A stretch of 64,000 bases of DNA from Zooshikella sp050749885. GTDB lineage: Bacteria; Pseudomonadota; Gammaproteobacteria; Pseudomonadales; Zooshikellaceae. The position numbers and the translations under genes are program-made. The DNA lies in contig NZ_JBOIUB010000014.1 of the NCBI RefSeq assembly GCF_050749885.1, forward strand, positions 35,518 to 99,517, written 5' to 3'. The notes under the pieces are model-generated. The model ran no database searches. It saw nothing but the letters and a program-made list of their open reading frames with translations, and was not told the DNA's origin. Position 1 is the first letter of the stretch. The number at the start of each line of letters is the position of its first letter. Below, one piece after another: positions 16,385-25,777 of the stretch.

Positions 16385-18112
16385 ATGAGTAACAAGGAAA
16401 TGGTTAAAGGACATTCCTTTCTTTCGCATTTTTCGTTAAGAAATTCTGTAGCTATTGTGGTGTTATCTGCGACAGCAGTCTGGGCTGGTGGAGAAGCCTT
16501 TGCTCATACAAGTTCTCCTCACTATCCCTTAGCTCCTCTTAAACAAAAAACACAAGTTTATAAGGCATTCTTTCCTTCTGAGCAGGTTGCGCGGCAAGTT
16601 GTCAAAAGCATGGACACACTGTCTTCTCATTATGAAGAAGGTTACTTAGTAGTGCCTGGTGATAGCCAGCAGCTAAATCAGTTAATTAGCTTAGGATTTA
16701 AGTTGGAAGCAGTATCGGTGCAAAACAGTGGTTTAAATCTAGCACCAACAACATTGAGCCGTGATAATTCTGATCACATTCCGGGTTACAGCTGCTACCC
16801 GACAGTAGAAGCAACATTTAAAGAAGCAAAAGCCCTTGCAGAGGAATATCCACGATTGGCTGAGTGGATTGATATCGGTGATTCCTGGCGTAAAACGCAG
16901 CAGCGGGGTGGCTATGACTTAATGGTGTTAAAGCTGACTCGTAATAATGATATAGAAGATAAGCCTAAATTATTTATTAATAGTGCAATTCACGCACGGG
17001 AATATGCTACAGCACCTTTGGCACTGACGTTTGCCAAAAACTTACTAACAGGCTATGGCAATGATGCGGATGCTACCTGGATACTCGATCATCATGAAGT
17101 GCATTTATTACTTCAAACCAATCCAGATGGACGAAAACAAGCTGAAAAAGGCGTCTTATGGCGTAAAAATGTGAATGATTTTAATAGTTGTTATAACCCG
17201 CTTAAACAAGGTATTGATTTAAACCGTAACTTTACCTTTGGTTGGGGATCTACAACAGATGGTTCCAGTGGTGATGTGTGCTCACAAGTGTACCGGGGTT
17301 CAGCACCGGGTTCAGAGCCAGAGATTCAAGCACTGCAAAATTATGTACGGAGCTTGTACCCTGATCGTCGAGGACCAGAGCGTAATGATCCAGCCCCATT
17401 AGATACAAGTGGGATACATCTTGATATTCATAGCCATGGACGTCTGGTGCTTTGGCCTTGGGGAACAAATGGTGATCCTGCGCCTAATCATACCCAACTG
17501 CAAACGCTAGGGCGTAAGTTTGCCTATTTTAATGGTTATTCTCCAGAAAGGTCGTTAGGGCTTTATGAAACGGATGGTACCAGTGACGGTATCAGTTATG
17601 GTGAACTTGGGGTTGCGGCGTTTACCTTTGAGTTAGGTACTGAATTTTTTGAGTCATGCCATTACTTTGAACAAAAAATCTTACCCGATAATTTGCAAGC
17701 ACTGCGTTATGCAGCAAAAGTTGTACGTGCACCTTATCAACTGCCTGCAGGTCCAGAAGTGTATAGCGTAAGCATTAACAACCAGGCATCTGAACACCCC
17801 GTGCCTGCTGGTACATGGTTGACATTATCTGCTATTGCTGACGATAGTCGTTTTAGTCATCGCAATGGTGTTGAAGCTGTACAGACGGTTACTGCAGCAG
17901 AATACTATCTTGATGTACCACCGTGGCAGGAAGGGGCAGAGCGGCAGCCTATGCAGTCGGTTTCTGGTGACTTTGATTTGGAGCAGCAAGCCATCAAAGG
18001 CATTATCGATACCCGCGACCTGTCATCAGGTAAACATATTGCTTTTGTCCGGGCAATGGACAGTGATGGACGATGGGGACCTGTTTCTGCTGTATTTTTC
18101 TCTATCCAGTAA
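16385..18112 (+). CDS. Secreted zinc carboxypeptidase (M14 family)
   Basis: A 575-residue exported M14 metallocarboxypeptidase. A signal peptide (about residues 1-40, ending VWAGGEAFA) precedes a propeptide-like region. The zinc site is HARE (near residue 202) plus a later His in DIHSHG (near 348). Substrate-binding NRNF lies near 280 and the general base is Glu in FELGTEFFE (near 415). A C-terminal beta domain of about 120 residues follows. It trims C-terminal residues from peptides outside the cell. The start was chosen at 16385, five bases after GGAGT. Confidence 0.93.
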   Translation: MSNKEMVKGHSFLSHFSLRNSVAIVVLSATAVWAGGEAFAHTSSPHYPLAPLKQKTQVYKAFFPSEQVARQVVKSMDTLSSHYEEGYLVVPGDSQQLNQLISLGFKLEAVSVQNSGLNLAPTTLSRDNSDHIPGYSCYPTVEATFKEAKALAEEYPRLAEWIDIGDSWRKTQQRGGYDLMVLKLTRNNDIEDKPKLFINSAIHAREYATAPLALTFAKNLLTGYGNDADATWILDHHEVHLLLQTNPDGRKQAEKGVLWRKNVNDFNSCYNPLKQGIDLNRNFTFGWGSTTDGSSGDVCSQVYRGSAPGSEPEIQALQNYVRSLYPDRRGPERNDPAPLDTSGIHLDIHSHGRLVLWPWGTNGDPAPNHTQLQTLGRKFAYFNGYSPERSLGLYETDGTSDGISYGELGVAAFTFELGTEFFESCHYFEQKILPDNLQALRYAAKVVRAPYQLPAGPEVYSVSINNQASEHPVPAGTWLTLSAIADDSRFSHRNGVEAVQTVTAAEYYLDVPPWQEGAERQPMQSVSGDFDLEQQAIKGIIDTRDLSSGKHIAFVRAMDSDGRWGPVSAVFFSIQ

Positions 18113-18137
18113 AAATACTTTGCATTAACTCAGACAT

Positions 18138-18169
18138 AAAAAGGGCACGTTCAACCGTGCCCTTTTTTT
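18138..18169. terminator. Bidirectional terminator
   Basis: AAAAAGGGCACG and CGTGCCCTTTTTTT form a 12-bp stem with a six-base loop. It sits between two converging genes, the M14 peptidase and the aldehyde dehydrogenase, and has A and T runs for both strands. Confidence 0.9.
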
Positions 18170-18201
18170 GTATACGATATACTATTGATCAATTTATGGA
18201 A

Positions 18202-19722
18202 TTAAAAAAGGTGAAGCGGATCTGTGCTGTAACTTACTAAAATATTTTTTACTTGTTGGTAACTCTTCAGTGTCATTTTATGGGTTTCCCTGCCAACCCC
18301 TGATTTTTTATAACCACCAAAAGCGGCATGTGCAGGGTACATGTGATAGCAGTTTACCCAGACTCTTCCAGCTTGTATTTTTCGAGCCATTTGTTGTGCT
18401 CGATTAATATCACGTGTCCAAACACCAGCGCCTAAACCATAGGGGACATCATTGGCAATACGCGTGGCTTCTTCTTCTGTTTTAAATGTAGTGACACCAA
18501 TGGTAGGGCCAAAAATTTCTTCTTGAAAAACGCGCATTGAATTTTCGCCCTGAAAGATAGTTGGCTGAACATAGTAGCCTGTTTTCAAAGTGTCAGGTAC
18601 TTGTGCACGTTGGCCACCAAATAGAATATGAGCACCTTCTTTACGACCTATTTCAAGATAACCCATAATTTTATTAAATTGATCTAATGATACTTGAGCA
18701 CCAACCATGGTTTCAGTATCCAAGGGATTGCCTTGTTTTATGGTTTTTGCACGGTTTAGTACATGTTCCATAAATGAGTCGTAAATAGATTCATGGACTA
18801 AAGCGCGAGAAGGGCAAGTACAGACTTCGCCTTGATTAAAAAATGCCAATAAAAGTCCTTCAACGCATTTATCCAAATAGGAAGACTCTTGTTGCATAAT
18901 ATCAGGAAAATAAATATTGGGAGATTTACCACCTAACTCAACAGTGCACGGAATAATATTCTTAGCCGCAGACTGATATACTTCGCATCCCACTTCCGTT
19001 GAACCCGTAAAGGCCAATTTTGCAATACGGGGGCTGGATGCAAGGGCTTTACCGGCTTCGTGACCAAAACCATTAACGACATTGACAACACCGGGGGGAA
19101 TAATATCTTCCAGGATTTCCATTAAGAGTAAAATTGAAACAGGGGTTTGTTCGGCTGGTTTAAGGACTACACAGTTGCCTGCCGCTAATGCAGGTGCTAG
19201 TTTCCACGCTGCCATTAATAATGGAAAATTCCAAGGAATAATTTGTCCAACCACCCCTAATGGCTCGTGAAAGTGATAAGATGTTGTCGTTGCATCTATT
19301 TCAGCTAATGAACTATCTTCGGCACGAATACAGCCTGCAAAATAGCGAAAATGATCAATCACGAGTGGTATATCTGCATTAATTGTTTCGCGAATAGGTT
19401 TGCCATTGTCCCAGGTTTCAGCAATAGCCAGTTTTTCAGCAAACTGTTCTATGCGATCCGCAATTTGTAGTAAAATTTGTGCACGAAAGGCAACAGGTTT
19501 TGAACCCCATTCAGGTGCTGCTTGATGAGCGGCATCAAGTGCAGCATCGATATCGTGTTTGGTTGAACGGGGGATTTCACAATAGGTTTCACCTGTTACA
19601 GGTGTCTTATTTTCAAAAAAATTGCCTTTCTTGGGGGCTACCCACTCACCATTAATGAAATTAGCATATCGAGATTTAAAAAAAAGTTTGGCGCCATCTT
19701 GGCCTGGAGGCGTGTATATCAT
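18202..19722 (-). CDS. NAD-dependent aldehyde dehydrogenase (AldB/ExaC-like)
   Basis: A 506-residue class 3-type ALDH beginning MIYTPPGQDGAKLFFKSRYA, the characteristic start of the AldB/ExaC/AcoD acetaldehyde dehydrogenase group. The catalytic Glu lies in VELGGKSPNI and the catalytic Cys in NQGEVCTCPSR near residue 300. The Rossmann motif FTGSTEVG is present. It oxidises small aldehydes to acids. It shares a 585-bp intergenic region with the divergent phhA. A role in acetaldehyde or other short aldehyde oxidation is most likely. Confidence 0.92.
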   Translation of the reverse strand: MIYTPPGQDGAKLFFKSRYANFINGEWVAPKKGNFFENKTPVTGETYCEIPRSTKHDIDAALDAAHQAAPEWGSKPVAFRAQILLQIADRIEQFAEKLAIAETWDNGKPIRETINADIPLVIDHFRYFAGCIRAEDSSLAEIDATTTSYHFHEPLGVVGQIIPWNFPLLMAAWKLAPALAAGNCVVLKPAEQTPVSILLLMEILEDIIPPGVVNVVNGFGHEAGKALASSPRIAKLAFTGSTEVGCEVYQSAAKNIIPCTVELGGKSPNIYFPDIMQQESSYLDKCVEGLLLAFFNQGEVCTCPSRALVHESIYDSFMEHVLNRAKTIKQGNPLDTETMVGAQVSLDQFNKIMGYLEIGRKEGAHILFGGQRAQVPDTLKTGYYVQPTIFQGENSMRVFQEEIFGPTIGVTTFKTEEEATRIANDVPYGLGAGVWTRDINRAQQMARKIQAGRVWVNCYHMYPAHAAFGGYKKSGVGRETHKMTLKSYQQVKNILVSYSTDPLHLF

Positions 19723-20307
19723 TATTGTTCCCTGGTTTTCATTGGTTTTGTTATTGTAAGTTGTTTTACTTTGTTAACAGGCCCTACTAAATAGGTTTAT
19801 TTCAGTGTTTTTATTGAGTCAACTAAGTTTCGTTATTTATAGGGTATACCCTTATTTTATTATTTCAAAAGCATGTCACTCTTGTTGCGTGTAAGTGTAT
19901 TATTTTATGATCTTTTTTTACTTTCCATCACGGAACCTTTATGACCTAATTAAAGCTCAATATTTTTGAGGTTATAAGATTTTAGTAGGAAAAATACCCT
20001 TTTCATACCACTATTGTCTAATACCTTACGGTGGAGTGCAGTCTAAAGCATATCGAGTCAGGTTTTCAAACTGCCAGCGGGTAAAAGGCATGGGTGCTTT
20101 TATATATAAAAGTGGTAAGAAATGTATGGTTAATTTAAAAAGGCTTTAAAAACAGCATATTAATCTAAGTTTGTAACGTATAGTTTACGATCAACTTTAG
20201 GGAGGAAACAGATCAACTAATTTCACCTATGCTCGTGGTTGTGTATAAGTTAATCAATAGCATTGCTTTTTAACGCGCCAGTATAGCCAGATCGATGAGG
20301 CATTATA
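19723..20307. other. Divergent control region, aldehyde dehydrogenase / phhA
   Basis: This 585-base region has no gene. It contains the leaders of the two divergent genes and, at 20172-20189, a TyrR/PhhR-type box. I looked for GG-N10-GC sigma-54 elements on the phhA side and found none that are convincing. Confidence 0.6.
20172..20189. promoter_or_regulatory. PhhR/TyrR-type operator
   Basis: TGTAAC-GTATAG-TTTACG matches the TyrR box TGTAAA-N6-TTTACA with one symmetric change in each arm. It lies about 118 bases before phhA. phhR is in the same cluster, so it is the likely binder. Confidence 0.65.
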
Positions 20308-21111
20308 ATGACAAAAACGAGCAACTATATAGCAAAATCGCCAGGACCAGATGGTTTTATTGTTTATAGTGATGATGAAAATGCAATTTGGTCTCAGTTA
20401 ATTAACCGCCAGTTGAGTTGCATTCAAGGAAAAGCCTGTGATGAATATTTAGCGGGCTTGATGAAGTTGCAACTGCCAACGGATCGTATTCCTCAATTAG
20501 CAGAAATTAATGATGTGTTAGTACAGGAAACGGGATGGCGTGTTGCCCGTGTCCCAGCATTGATTTCATTCGATAGGTTTTTTAAGTTACTTGCAAATAA
20601 GCAGTTTCCGGTAGCAACCTTTATTAGGACGTGGGATGAGTTAGATTACTTACAAGAACCTGATATATTTCATGAAATTTTTGGGCACTGTCCTTTGTTA
20701 ACAAACCCGGCTTTTGCACAATTTACTCATATTTACGGTCAACTAGGATATAAAGCCAGTAAGCAAGATAGGGTTTATCTAGCGCGCTTATATTGGTTTA
20801 CGGTTGAATTTGGTTTATTACACTTGCAAAATGAGTGGCGTATTTATGGTGGAGGGATCTTATCGTCTCCAGGAGAAACACAGTATGCTATAGATAATGA
20901 GGCACCAGAACGTAAGCCATTTGATATCTTAGAAGTGCTAAGAACACCTTACCGCATTGATATTATGCAGCCAATTTACTTTTATTTAGAATGTGTAGAA
21001 CAGCTTTACGATATTTGTCATTTAGATATCATGTCTTATGTTACTAAAGCAAAATCTATGGGACTGCTGCCTGCTAAGTATCCGCCAAAAGTTCCTCAGC
21101 AAGCCTGTTAA
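20308..21111 (+). CDS. phhA: Phenylalanine 4-hydroxylase
   Basis: A 267-residue bacterial aromatic amino acid hydroxylase. The iron ligands are the two His residues in FHEIFGHCPLL and a downstream Glu in WFTVEFGLL. The pterin-dependent enzyme converts phenylalanine to tyrosine. Its partner PhhB lies 150 bases downstream and recycles the pterin. The length is normal for the monomeric bacterial form, without a regulatory ACT domain. The upstream TyrR-type box suggests induction by phenylalanine or tyrosine through PhhR. Confidence 0.96.
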   Translation: MTKTSNYIAKSPGPDGFIVYSDDENAIWSQLINRQLSCIQGKACDEYLAGLMKLQLPTDRIPQLAEINDVLVQETGWRVARVPALISFDRFFKLLANKQFPVATFIRTWDELDYLQEPDIFHEIFGHCPLLTNPAFAQFTHIYGQLGYKASKQDRVYLARLYWFTVEFGLLHLQNEWRIYGGGILSSPGETQYAIDNEAPERKPFDILEVLRTPYRIDIMQPIYFYLECVEQLYDICHLDIMSYVTKAKSMGLLPAKYPPKVPQQAC

Positions 21112-21261
21112 GGCTTTGCTAGATCGCAGGGTAGTGGAATTGTAGATATAAACACAAGAAGTCATTAATTGTACATAACTTGTGGTAGGCGTAAGGGATA
21201 CCGCCAAGACGCATAATTATTAGTGATCAAGTATTAATCAAATAACAAGGATAATTACTTT

Positions 21262-21600
21262 ATGAGTGATTTGTCATCTTTAAAGTGTGAAGCTTGCCAA
21301 GTAGGGGCGCCAAAGGTAACAGAGGAAGAGTTACCAAAGTTGTTAGCTGAAATTCCAGATTGGAATATAGAAGTACGTGATGGCATTATGCAGTTAGAGC
21401 GAGTTTTCACATTTAAAAACTTCAAAGCAGCGTTAGCATTTACTAACCGTGTAGGTGAGATTGCTGAAGAGGTATTCCATCATCCAAGTATATTGACGGA
21501 GTGGGGGCAAGTAACCGTTACCTGGTGGACTCATAAGATTAAAGGTTTACATAAAAATGATTTTATTATGGCTGCAAAGACAGATGAGATACTGTCTTAG
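21262..21600 (+). CDS. phhB: Pterin-4a-carbinolamine dehydratase
   Basis: A 112-residue protein with the dehydratase signature EEVFHHPSILTEWG followed by VTVTWWTHKIKGLHKNDF. It dehydrates the 4a-hydroxytetrahydropterin made by PhhA, so the cofactor can be regenerated. The order phhA-phhB-phhR matches that of Pseudomonas. An N-terminal extension with two Cys residues (KCEACQ) is ordinary for the group. Confidence 0.95.
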   Translation: MSDLSSLKCEACQVGAPKVTEEELPKLLAEIPDWNIEVRDGIMQLERVFTFKNFKAALAFTNRVGEIAEEVFHHPSILTEWGQVTVTWWTHKIKGLHKNDFIMAAKTDEILS

Positions 21601-21894
21601 TATGTAATACCTTCAATGTGTTGCTTCTATTAAACGTTTAAGCTTTTTCTGTGAATAGCCCACGTTGGTGGATTATTCACAGCTGAAATCCTTCCCTTCA
21701 TAAGGCTCTCGTTTCTTCTCTGCTTGTCTATTTTTCGATCCCTCTCACGCTTTATGCTACGTGTATAGTATTTTACTTATATAACCGTTAACCATTTCTT
21801 TGTCCTCAGCTTTATAAATGGTCTTTGCAGAGCGCGTGTAATATGATTGCACTGACAATACAAAATCAATAATAACATAAAAGTGGTAAGGGAA

Positions 21895-23451
21895 ATGCGT
21901 CTGGAAATATTGTGCCAAGATCGTTTGGGTATTGCGCAAGAAGTGTTAAATATTTTGGCGCTACATCAAATAAGTTTACGTGGCATTGAAGTTGATTTAG
22001 TAGGTATTATCTATTTAAACCTGCCTGATCTGGCGTTTGCTGAGTTGCAACAATTATTACCTGAAATACGGCATATTAAGGGTGTAACAGATGTGCGGAC
22101 TATATCATTTATGCCAAGTGAACGGGAACATTACGAACTATCAACATTGCTACAAACGTTACCTGACCCGGTCTTTTCTGTTGATACCAAAGGAGGGGTT
22201 ATTATTGTTAATGAATCGGGATTACGGGTATTAGGAGGTACTTTAGAGGACGTTCGTCAAATACCAATCAATCAATGGTTACAAGGGTTTAATTTAAATC
22301 GATGGGTTCAACAAGCTGAACACTGGCCGATGAGTATTCCCGTTAAAGTGCAGGGAGAGGCGTATTTAGCAGATATTTTGCCTGTACATGTACCTAATCA
22401 ACAGCAAGATCAAACCCTGGTGGGTGCTGTTATCTGTTTGAAGTCAGCAGATCGTTTAGGTAAGCAAATTCATGCTTTGCAACAGGTTGAGTCCTCACTG
22501 TTTTCTGAGATATTAGCCGTTGATACAGAAACGAAGCGTGTTATAAAACAAGCTAAGAAATTTGCAGGAATGGATGCCCCACTGCAGATTTTGGGTGAAA
22601 CGGGCACTGGTAAGGAGTTGCTTGCACGTGCATGTCATAGTTTTAGTGTGAGAGCTGAAAAACCCTTTTTAGTATTAAACTGTGCATCATTACCCGATAA
22701 TGTGGCTGAAACTGAACTATTTGGTTACGGAGAGCGAATTGTAAGTCAAGAACAACCTATTATTAAACATGGAATTTTGGAGCAAGCTGATGGCGGAACT
22801 ATTTTTCTTGATGAAATAGGTGAAATGTCTTCTCATTTGCAGGTAAAGTTTTTACGATTTCTACAGGATGGAACATTTAGACGTGTAGGGGATGATAAAG
22901 AAGTTAAAGTTAATGTGCGGGTCATTTGTAGTACACAAAAAAATCTACCTTTATTGTGTCAGGAAGGTAAATTTAGAGAAGATCTATTTTATCGGTTAAA
23001 TGTACTCATTCTGCATTTACCACCATTAAGAGAACGAAAAAAAGATATTATTCCTCTTGCCGAGATGTTTATCCGGCGTTATGCCAGTCAGCAAAGTAAA
23101 GTTCCACCTAAACTTTCAAAGGCATCTGTTAATTTAATGCAACAATACCCTTGGCCAGGTAATATAAGACAGCTAGAACATGCTATTTTACGTGCCATTA
23201 CCGTTTTGGAAAAAGGTGAAATTCGCCCAGAGCATATGCAACTCCCTTCGTATGCTGACCGAGTTGGTTACTTAAGTACTTCATTTGAAGGAACACTGGA
23301 AGAGTCTGTTAAAAAATTTGAAAAGCAATTACTAACGCATTTGTATCCTGCATACCCAAGCTCACGTCAGCTGGCAAAAAAGCTAGGTGTATCACACACG
23401 GCTATTGCCAGAAAATTACGTGACTATGGAATTACAAAACATAGTCGGTAA
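21895..23451 (+). CDS. phhR: TyrR/PhhR-type regulator of aromatic amino acid catabolism
   Basis: The ATG at 21895 gives MRLEILCQDRLGIAQE, the normal start of TyrR proteins. Domains in order are ACT (residues 1-75), PAS (about 78-185), AAA+ (about 205-430; Walker A GETGTGKE, Walker B GGTIFLDEIGE) and a C-terminal Fis-type HTH (RQLAKKLGVSHTAIARKLRDYG). The GAFTGA loop used to contact sigma-54 is missing; FGYGERIVSQEQPII replaces it. This is as in E. coli TyrR, so regulation probably acts on sigma-70 promoters. Likely targets are phhA and perhaps the hpd operon. Confidence 0.93.
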   Translation: MRLEILCQDRLGIAQEVLNILALHQISLRGIEVDLVGIIYLNLPDLAFAELQQLLPEIRHIKGVTDVRTISFMPSEREHYELSTLLQTLPDPVFSVDTKGGVIIVNESGLRVLGGTLEDVRQIPINQWLQGFNLNRWVQQAEHWPMSIPVKVQGEAYLADILPVHVPNQQQDQTLVGAVICLKSADRLGKQIHALQQVESSLFSEILAVDTETKRVIKQAKKFAGMDAPLQILGETGTGKELLARACHSFSVRAEKPFLVLNCASLPDNVAETELFGYGERIVSQEQPIIKHGILEQADGGTIFLDEIGEMSSHLQVKFLRFLQDGTFRRVGDDKEVKVNVRVICSTQKNLPLLCQEGKFREDLFYRLNVLILHLPPLRERKKDIIPLAEMFIRRYASQQSKVPPKLSKASVNLMQQYPWPGNIRQLEHAILRAITVLEKGEIRPEHMQLPSYADRVGYLSTSFEGTLEESVKKFEKQLLTHLYPAYPSSRQLAKKLGVSHTAIARKLRDYGITKHSR

Positions 23452-23721
23452 TCGTTAATCATGAATAGCGATGAAGATAATATTGTTTTAATTGATAAAA
23501 TAATGACAATGGTAAGCAACGATTAAAGTAATTCGCGAAATATATATACTAAAGTATCATATATCCTTGATTAGGTTCATGCTAATATTTTCTGCAAAAG
23601 TAGAGTGCACTATAGACAGGCATTTTACTTTTCACTAAACAATAGGTCTTGCTGACTTATTGTTTAGAGTTGTGGTTATACCTATAGCAAAGAGTATTTA
23701 ATACAAATAACAGGGATAGTT

Positions 23722-24447
23722 ATGAAAAATACATGTACAGTAGATGATATGGCTGATGCAATTGTTACATACTCTAAGAAGGCTTTAGCTGATAGTCAAT
23801 TTTTTAGAGACTTAGCCGATGGAGTGATAGCCATTGCTGATTTACGTTATATTTTTATGCAGTATGAATACTGGCGTAATATATTTCATGAGTGGTTTGG
23901 TTTATGTATTCTTAAGAGTGGTGATGCTTCACACCCTTATGTCTGTCATACTGTTCAAGCGCTGGCCCATCATGTATTGGTTGAAATGAAAGAAAACCAT
24001 ACATTGATGTATCAACGGTTTATTGAACAATTAGGTGATTCAACCCATCCTCGTGACCCTGAAAGCCATGCCACACGAAAATATAAATCACATTTCTTAA
24101 ATATTTTTGGTACGAGTGATACTAATTTTGTTGAATCGGTGGCAGCTTTATCCGCCAGAGAATTATTTGCATCAATTAGAAATACTTATGTTAAGAAAGC
24201 ACTAAAGACGTTTTATGGTATTGAAAAATCGCCATGGTGGGATATTCATGAGCACCTTGAGTTGGAACATTTCCACGATACGTTTACCCCACTGGAGCAA
24301 GAACTTGAAGGTAAAAAGCGTTATGTGACACTTATGCGTTTTATGACGAATGAAATTGATGCGCATGTTCAATATTGGGACGAGTTATATAAAGAATCTC
24401 AAATAATTAATCTTAATAATCGACATCAACAAAAAATGGCAAGTTAA
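23722..24447 (+). CDS. Haem-oxygenase-like diiron protein (TenA/CADD-like)
   Basis: A 241-residue all-helical protein. EYWRNIFHEWF, HHVLVEMKENHTLMY, SARELFASI and HEHLELEHFHDTF carry Glu and His residues spaced like the metal ligands of haem-oxygenase-like diiron oxidases, a superfamily that includes CADD-type proteins. These enzymes oxidise amino- or fatty-acid-derived substrates, and CADD uses its own Tyr to make p-aminobenzoate. The precise reaction here is unknown. An AGGGATAG site precedes the ATG. The stop overlaps the start of an EamA exporter by one base, so the two are surely co-translated. Confidence 0.65.
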   Translation: MKNTCTVDDMADAIVTYSKKALADSQFFRDLADGVIAIADLRYIFMQYEYWRNIFHEWFGLCILKSGDASHPYVCHTVQALAHHVLVEMKENHTLMYQRFIEQLGDSTHPRDPESHATRKYKSHFLNIFGTSDTNFVESVAALSARELFASIRNTYVKKALKTFYGIEKSPWWDIHEHLELEHFHDTFTPLEQELEGKKRYVTLMRFMTNEIDAHVQYWDELYKESQIINLNNRHQQKMAS

Positions 24448-25304
24448 TGCGTAATGAAATAACGCTAGGCGCTATTTTTTCCCTGTTTTCAAGTCTGATG
24501 TGGGGAGCAACAGGTATATGGATTAACTACCTTAATAACTTGACTTTGGACATTATCCTGTTTTATCGCTTCCTACTGTCGTTGCTTGTTACGGGCATTA
24601 TTTTATTTTTAACATCACATACACTGACCTTAACAAAACGAACCATTGGATGTGGTGCTGCACTTTGTTGTTATTATACTTTGGCGACGACTGCCTTTTT
24701 GTTAGCCGATATGGTTGATGTCGCATTGATTGTAAGTACTACTCCTGTCTTTATAATGGGATTCGAACGTTTTAAGGGGATTAAGCCTTCACTTAAGAAA
24801 TTATTGGGAGCCATAGCCGCATTTATAGGCTCAACGTTGGTGATTGTTGGTTCTGCCGCGACAGAGCAGTCGGTTTTTAGTGGCAATAGTCATGTAATGG
24901 TGGGTTTGTTATGTGCACTAGGAGCAGCCATTACAATGGCTTTTTTTTCATTAATGAGTGCATCAAAAATGGTTGATGCGTCAAGTGTTAACTTTTGGGC
25001 CTATTTACTGGGTTTTAGTTTGTTATTTACTTTGAGTTTGCCTTTTCCTGTACTGCAAGCACCCAATCCTCAGCAAGCAGGTTTGTTATTTGCTTTAGTC
25101 TTATTTTCAACCATCTCTGCTGGCATGGCTTATAAATATGCATGTCAGCTTGCGGGACCATCTACAGCAGCTGTTGTACGTTTAAGTACACCATTATTGG
25201 CGGCACTATTATCATTTGCATTATTAGGTAAAGGGTTAACTTATATTCACTTAATTGCTGTACCATTTATATTGGTTGGGGTTTTTTGGGTGGTTCGTTC
25301 ATAA
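24447..25304 (+). CDS. EamA/DMT-family transporter
   Basis: A 285-residue protein with about ten hydrophobic helices in two EamA repeats (SSLMWGATGIWINYL near the N terminus; AGMAYKYACQLAGPSTAAVVRLSTPLLAALLS split over the second repeat). Drug/metabolite transporters of this type export amino acids or small metabolites. It begins at TAATG, overlapping the preceding diiron protein. This suggests that it exports, or imports the precursor of, that enzyme's product. Confidence 0.9.
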   Translation: MRNEITLGAIFSLFSSLMWGATGIWINYLNNLTLDIILFYRFLLSLLVTGIILFLTSHTLTLTKRTIGCGAALCCYYTLATTAFLLADMVDVALIVSTTPVFIMGFERFKGIKPSLKKLLGAIAAFIGSTLVIVGSAATEQSVFSGNSHVMVGLLCALGAAITMAFFSLMSASKMVDASSVNFWAYLLGFSLLFTLSLPFPVLQAPNPQQAGLLFALVLFSTISAGMAYKYACQLAGPSTAAVVRLSTPLLAALLSFALLGKGLTYIHLIAVPFILVGVFWVVRS

Positions 25305-25777
25305 CCGCTAAGTATACTGTTGCAGAGATAACCGTCATGTCTTCCTAATACACTGTAATCTTAACTGTCGTGTAGTTATTTTTCACGAAATATACCCTTC
25401 ACTGAAAGGTAGGACAGTCATATCTAATGCTTGTCGCATTTGAATTTTTTTTGTGAAATAGATGCTGGGGGGACGGCGTGCAGTAGAGTCCAGGGCTAGT
25501 CTTATACGGAGAAAGGAGCAAATTAACTCATACACAGTATGGGTACAATCTACATTCAGCTCAAAATATTTCGTATACATTTGCCCTGAATATGTATGGT
25601 TCACAGTTTGTTATAAATATACCCATTTGATGACACATTGTTATGTGTTTATAAGTAATTTTTTCGAAACTTTATTAAGCTGAATGGATTGAGCTAAATA
25701 TGTTGTGAATAGGTTTTATTGTAAGACGCTGTTCACAAGGAATTGAATATTAAACCCAAATTCTGAGCTATATTGCT
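25305..25777. other. Gene-free leader region of glucanase cluster
   Basis: These 473 AT-rich bases contain two opposite overlapping frames of about 73 codons that have no recognisable features or ribosome binding sites; I treat both as chance. The region should hold the promoter of the GH16 gene, but I cannot pick out a convincing one. Confidence 0.5.

Noticed and set aside
20190..20307. Sigma-54 promoter for phhA
   Set aside because: No GG-N10-GC element is visible, and PhhR lacks GAFTGA.
25383..25683. Two opposite frames of about 73 codons upstream of the GH16 gene
   Set aside because: They overlap each other on opposite strands, lack ribosome binding sites and show no motif.
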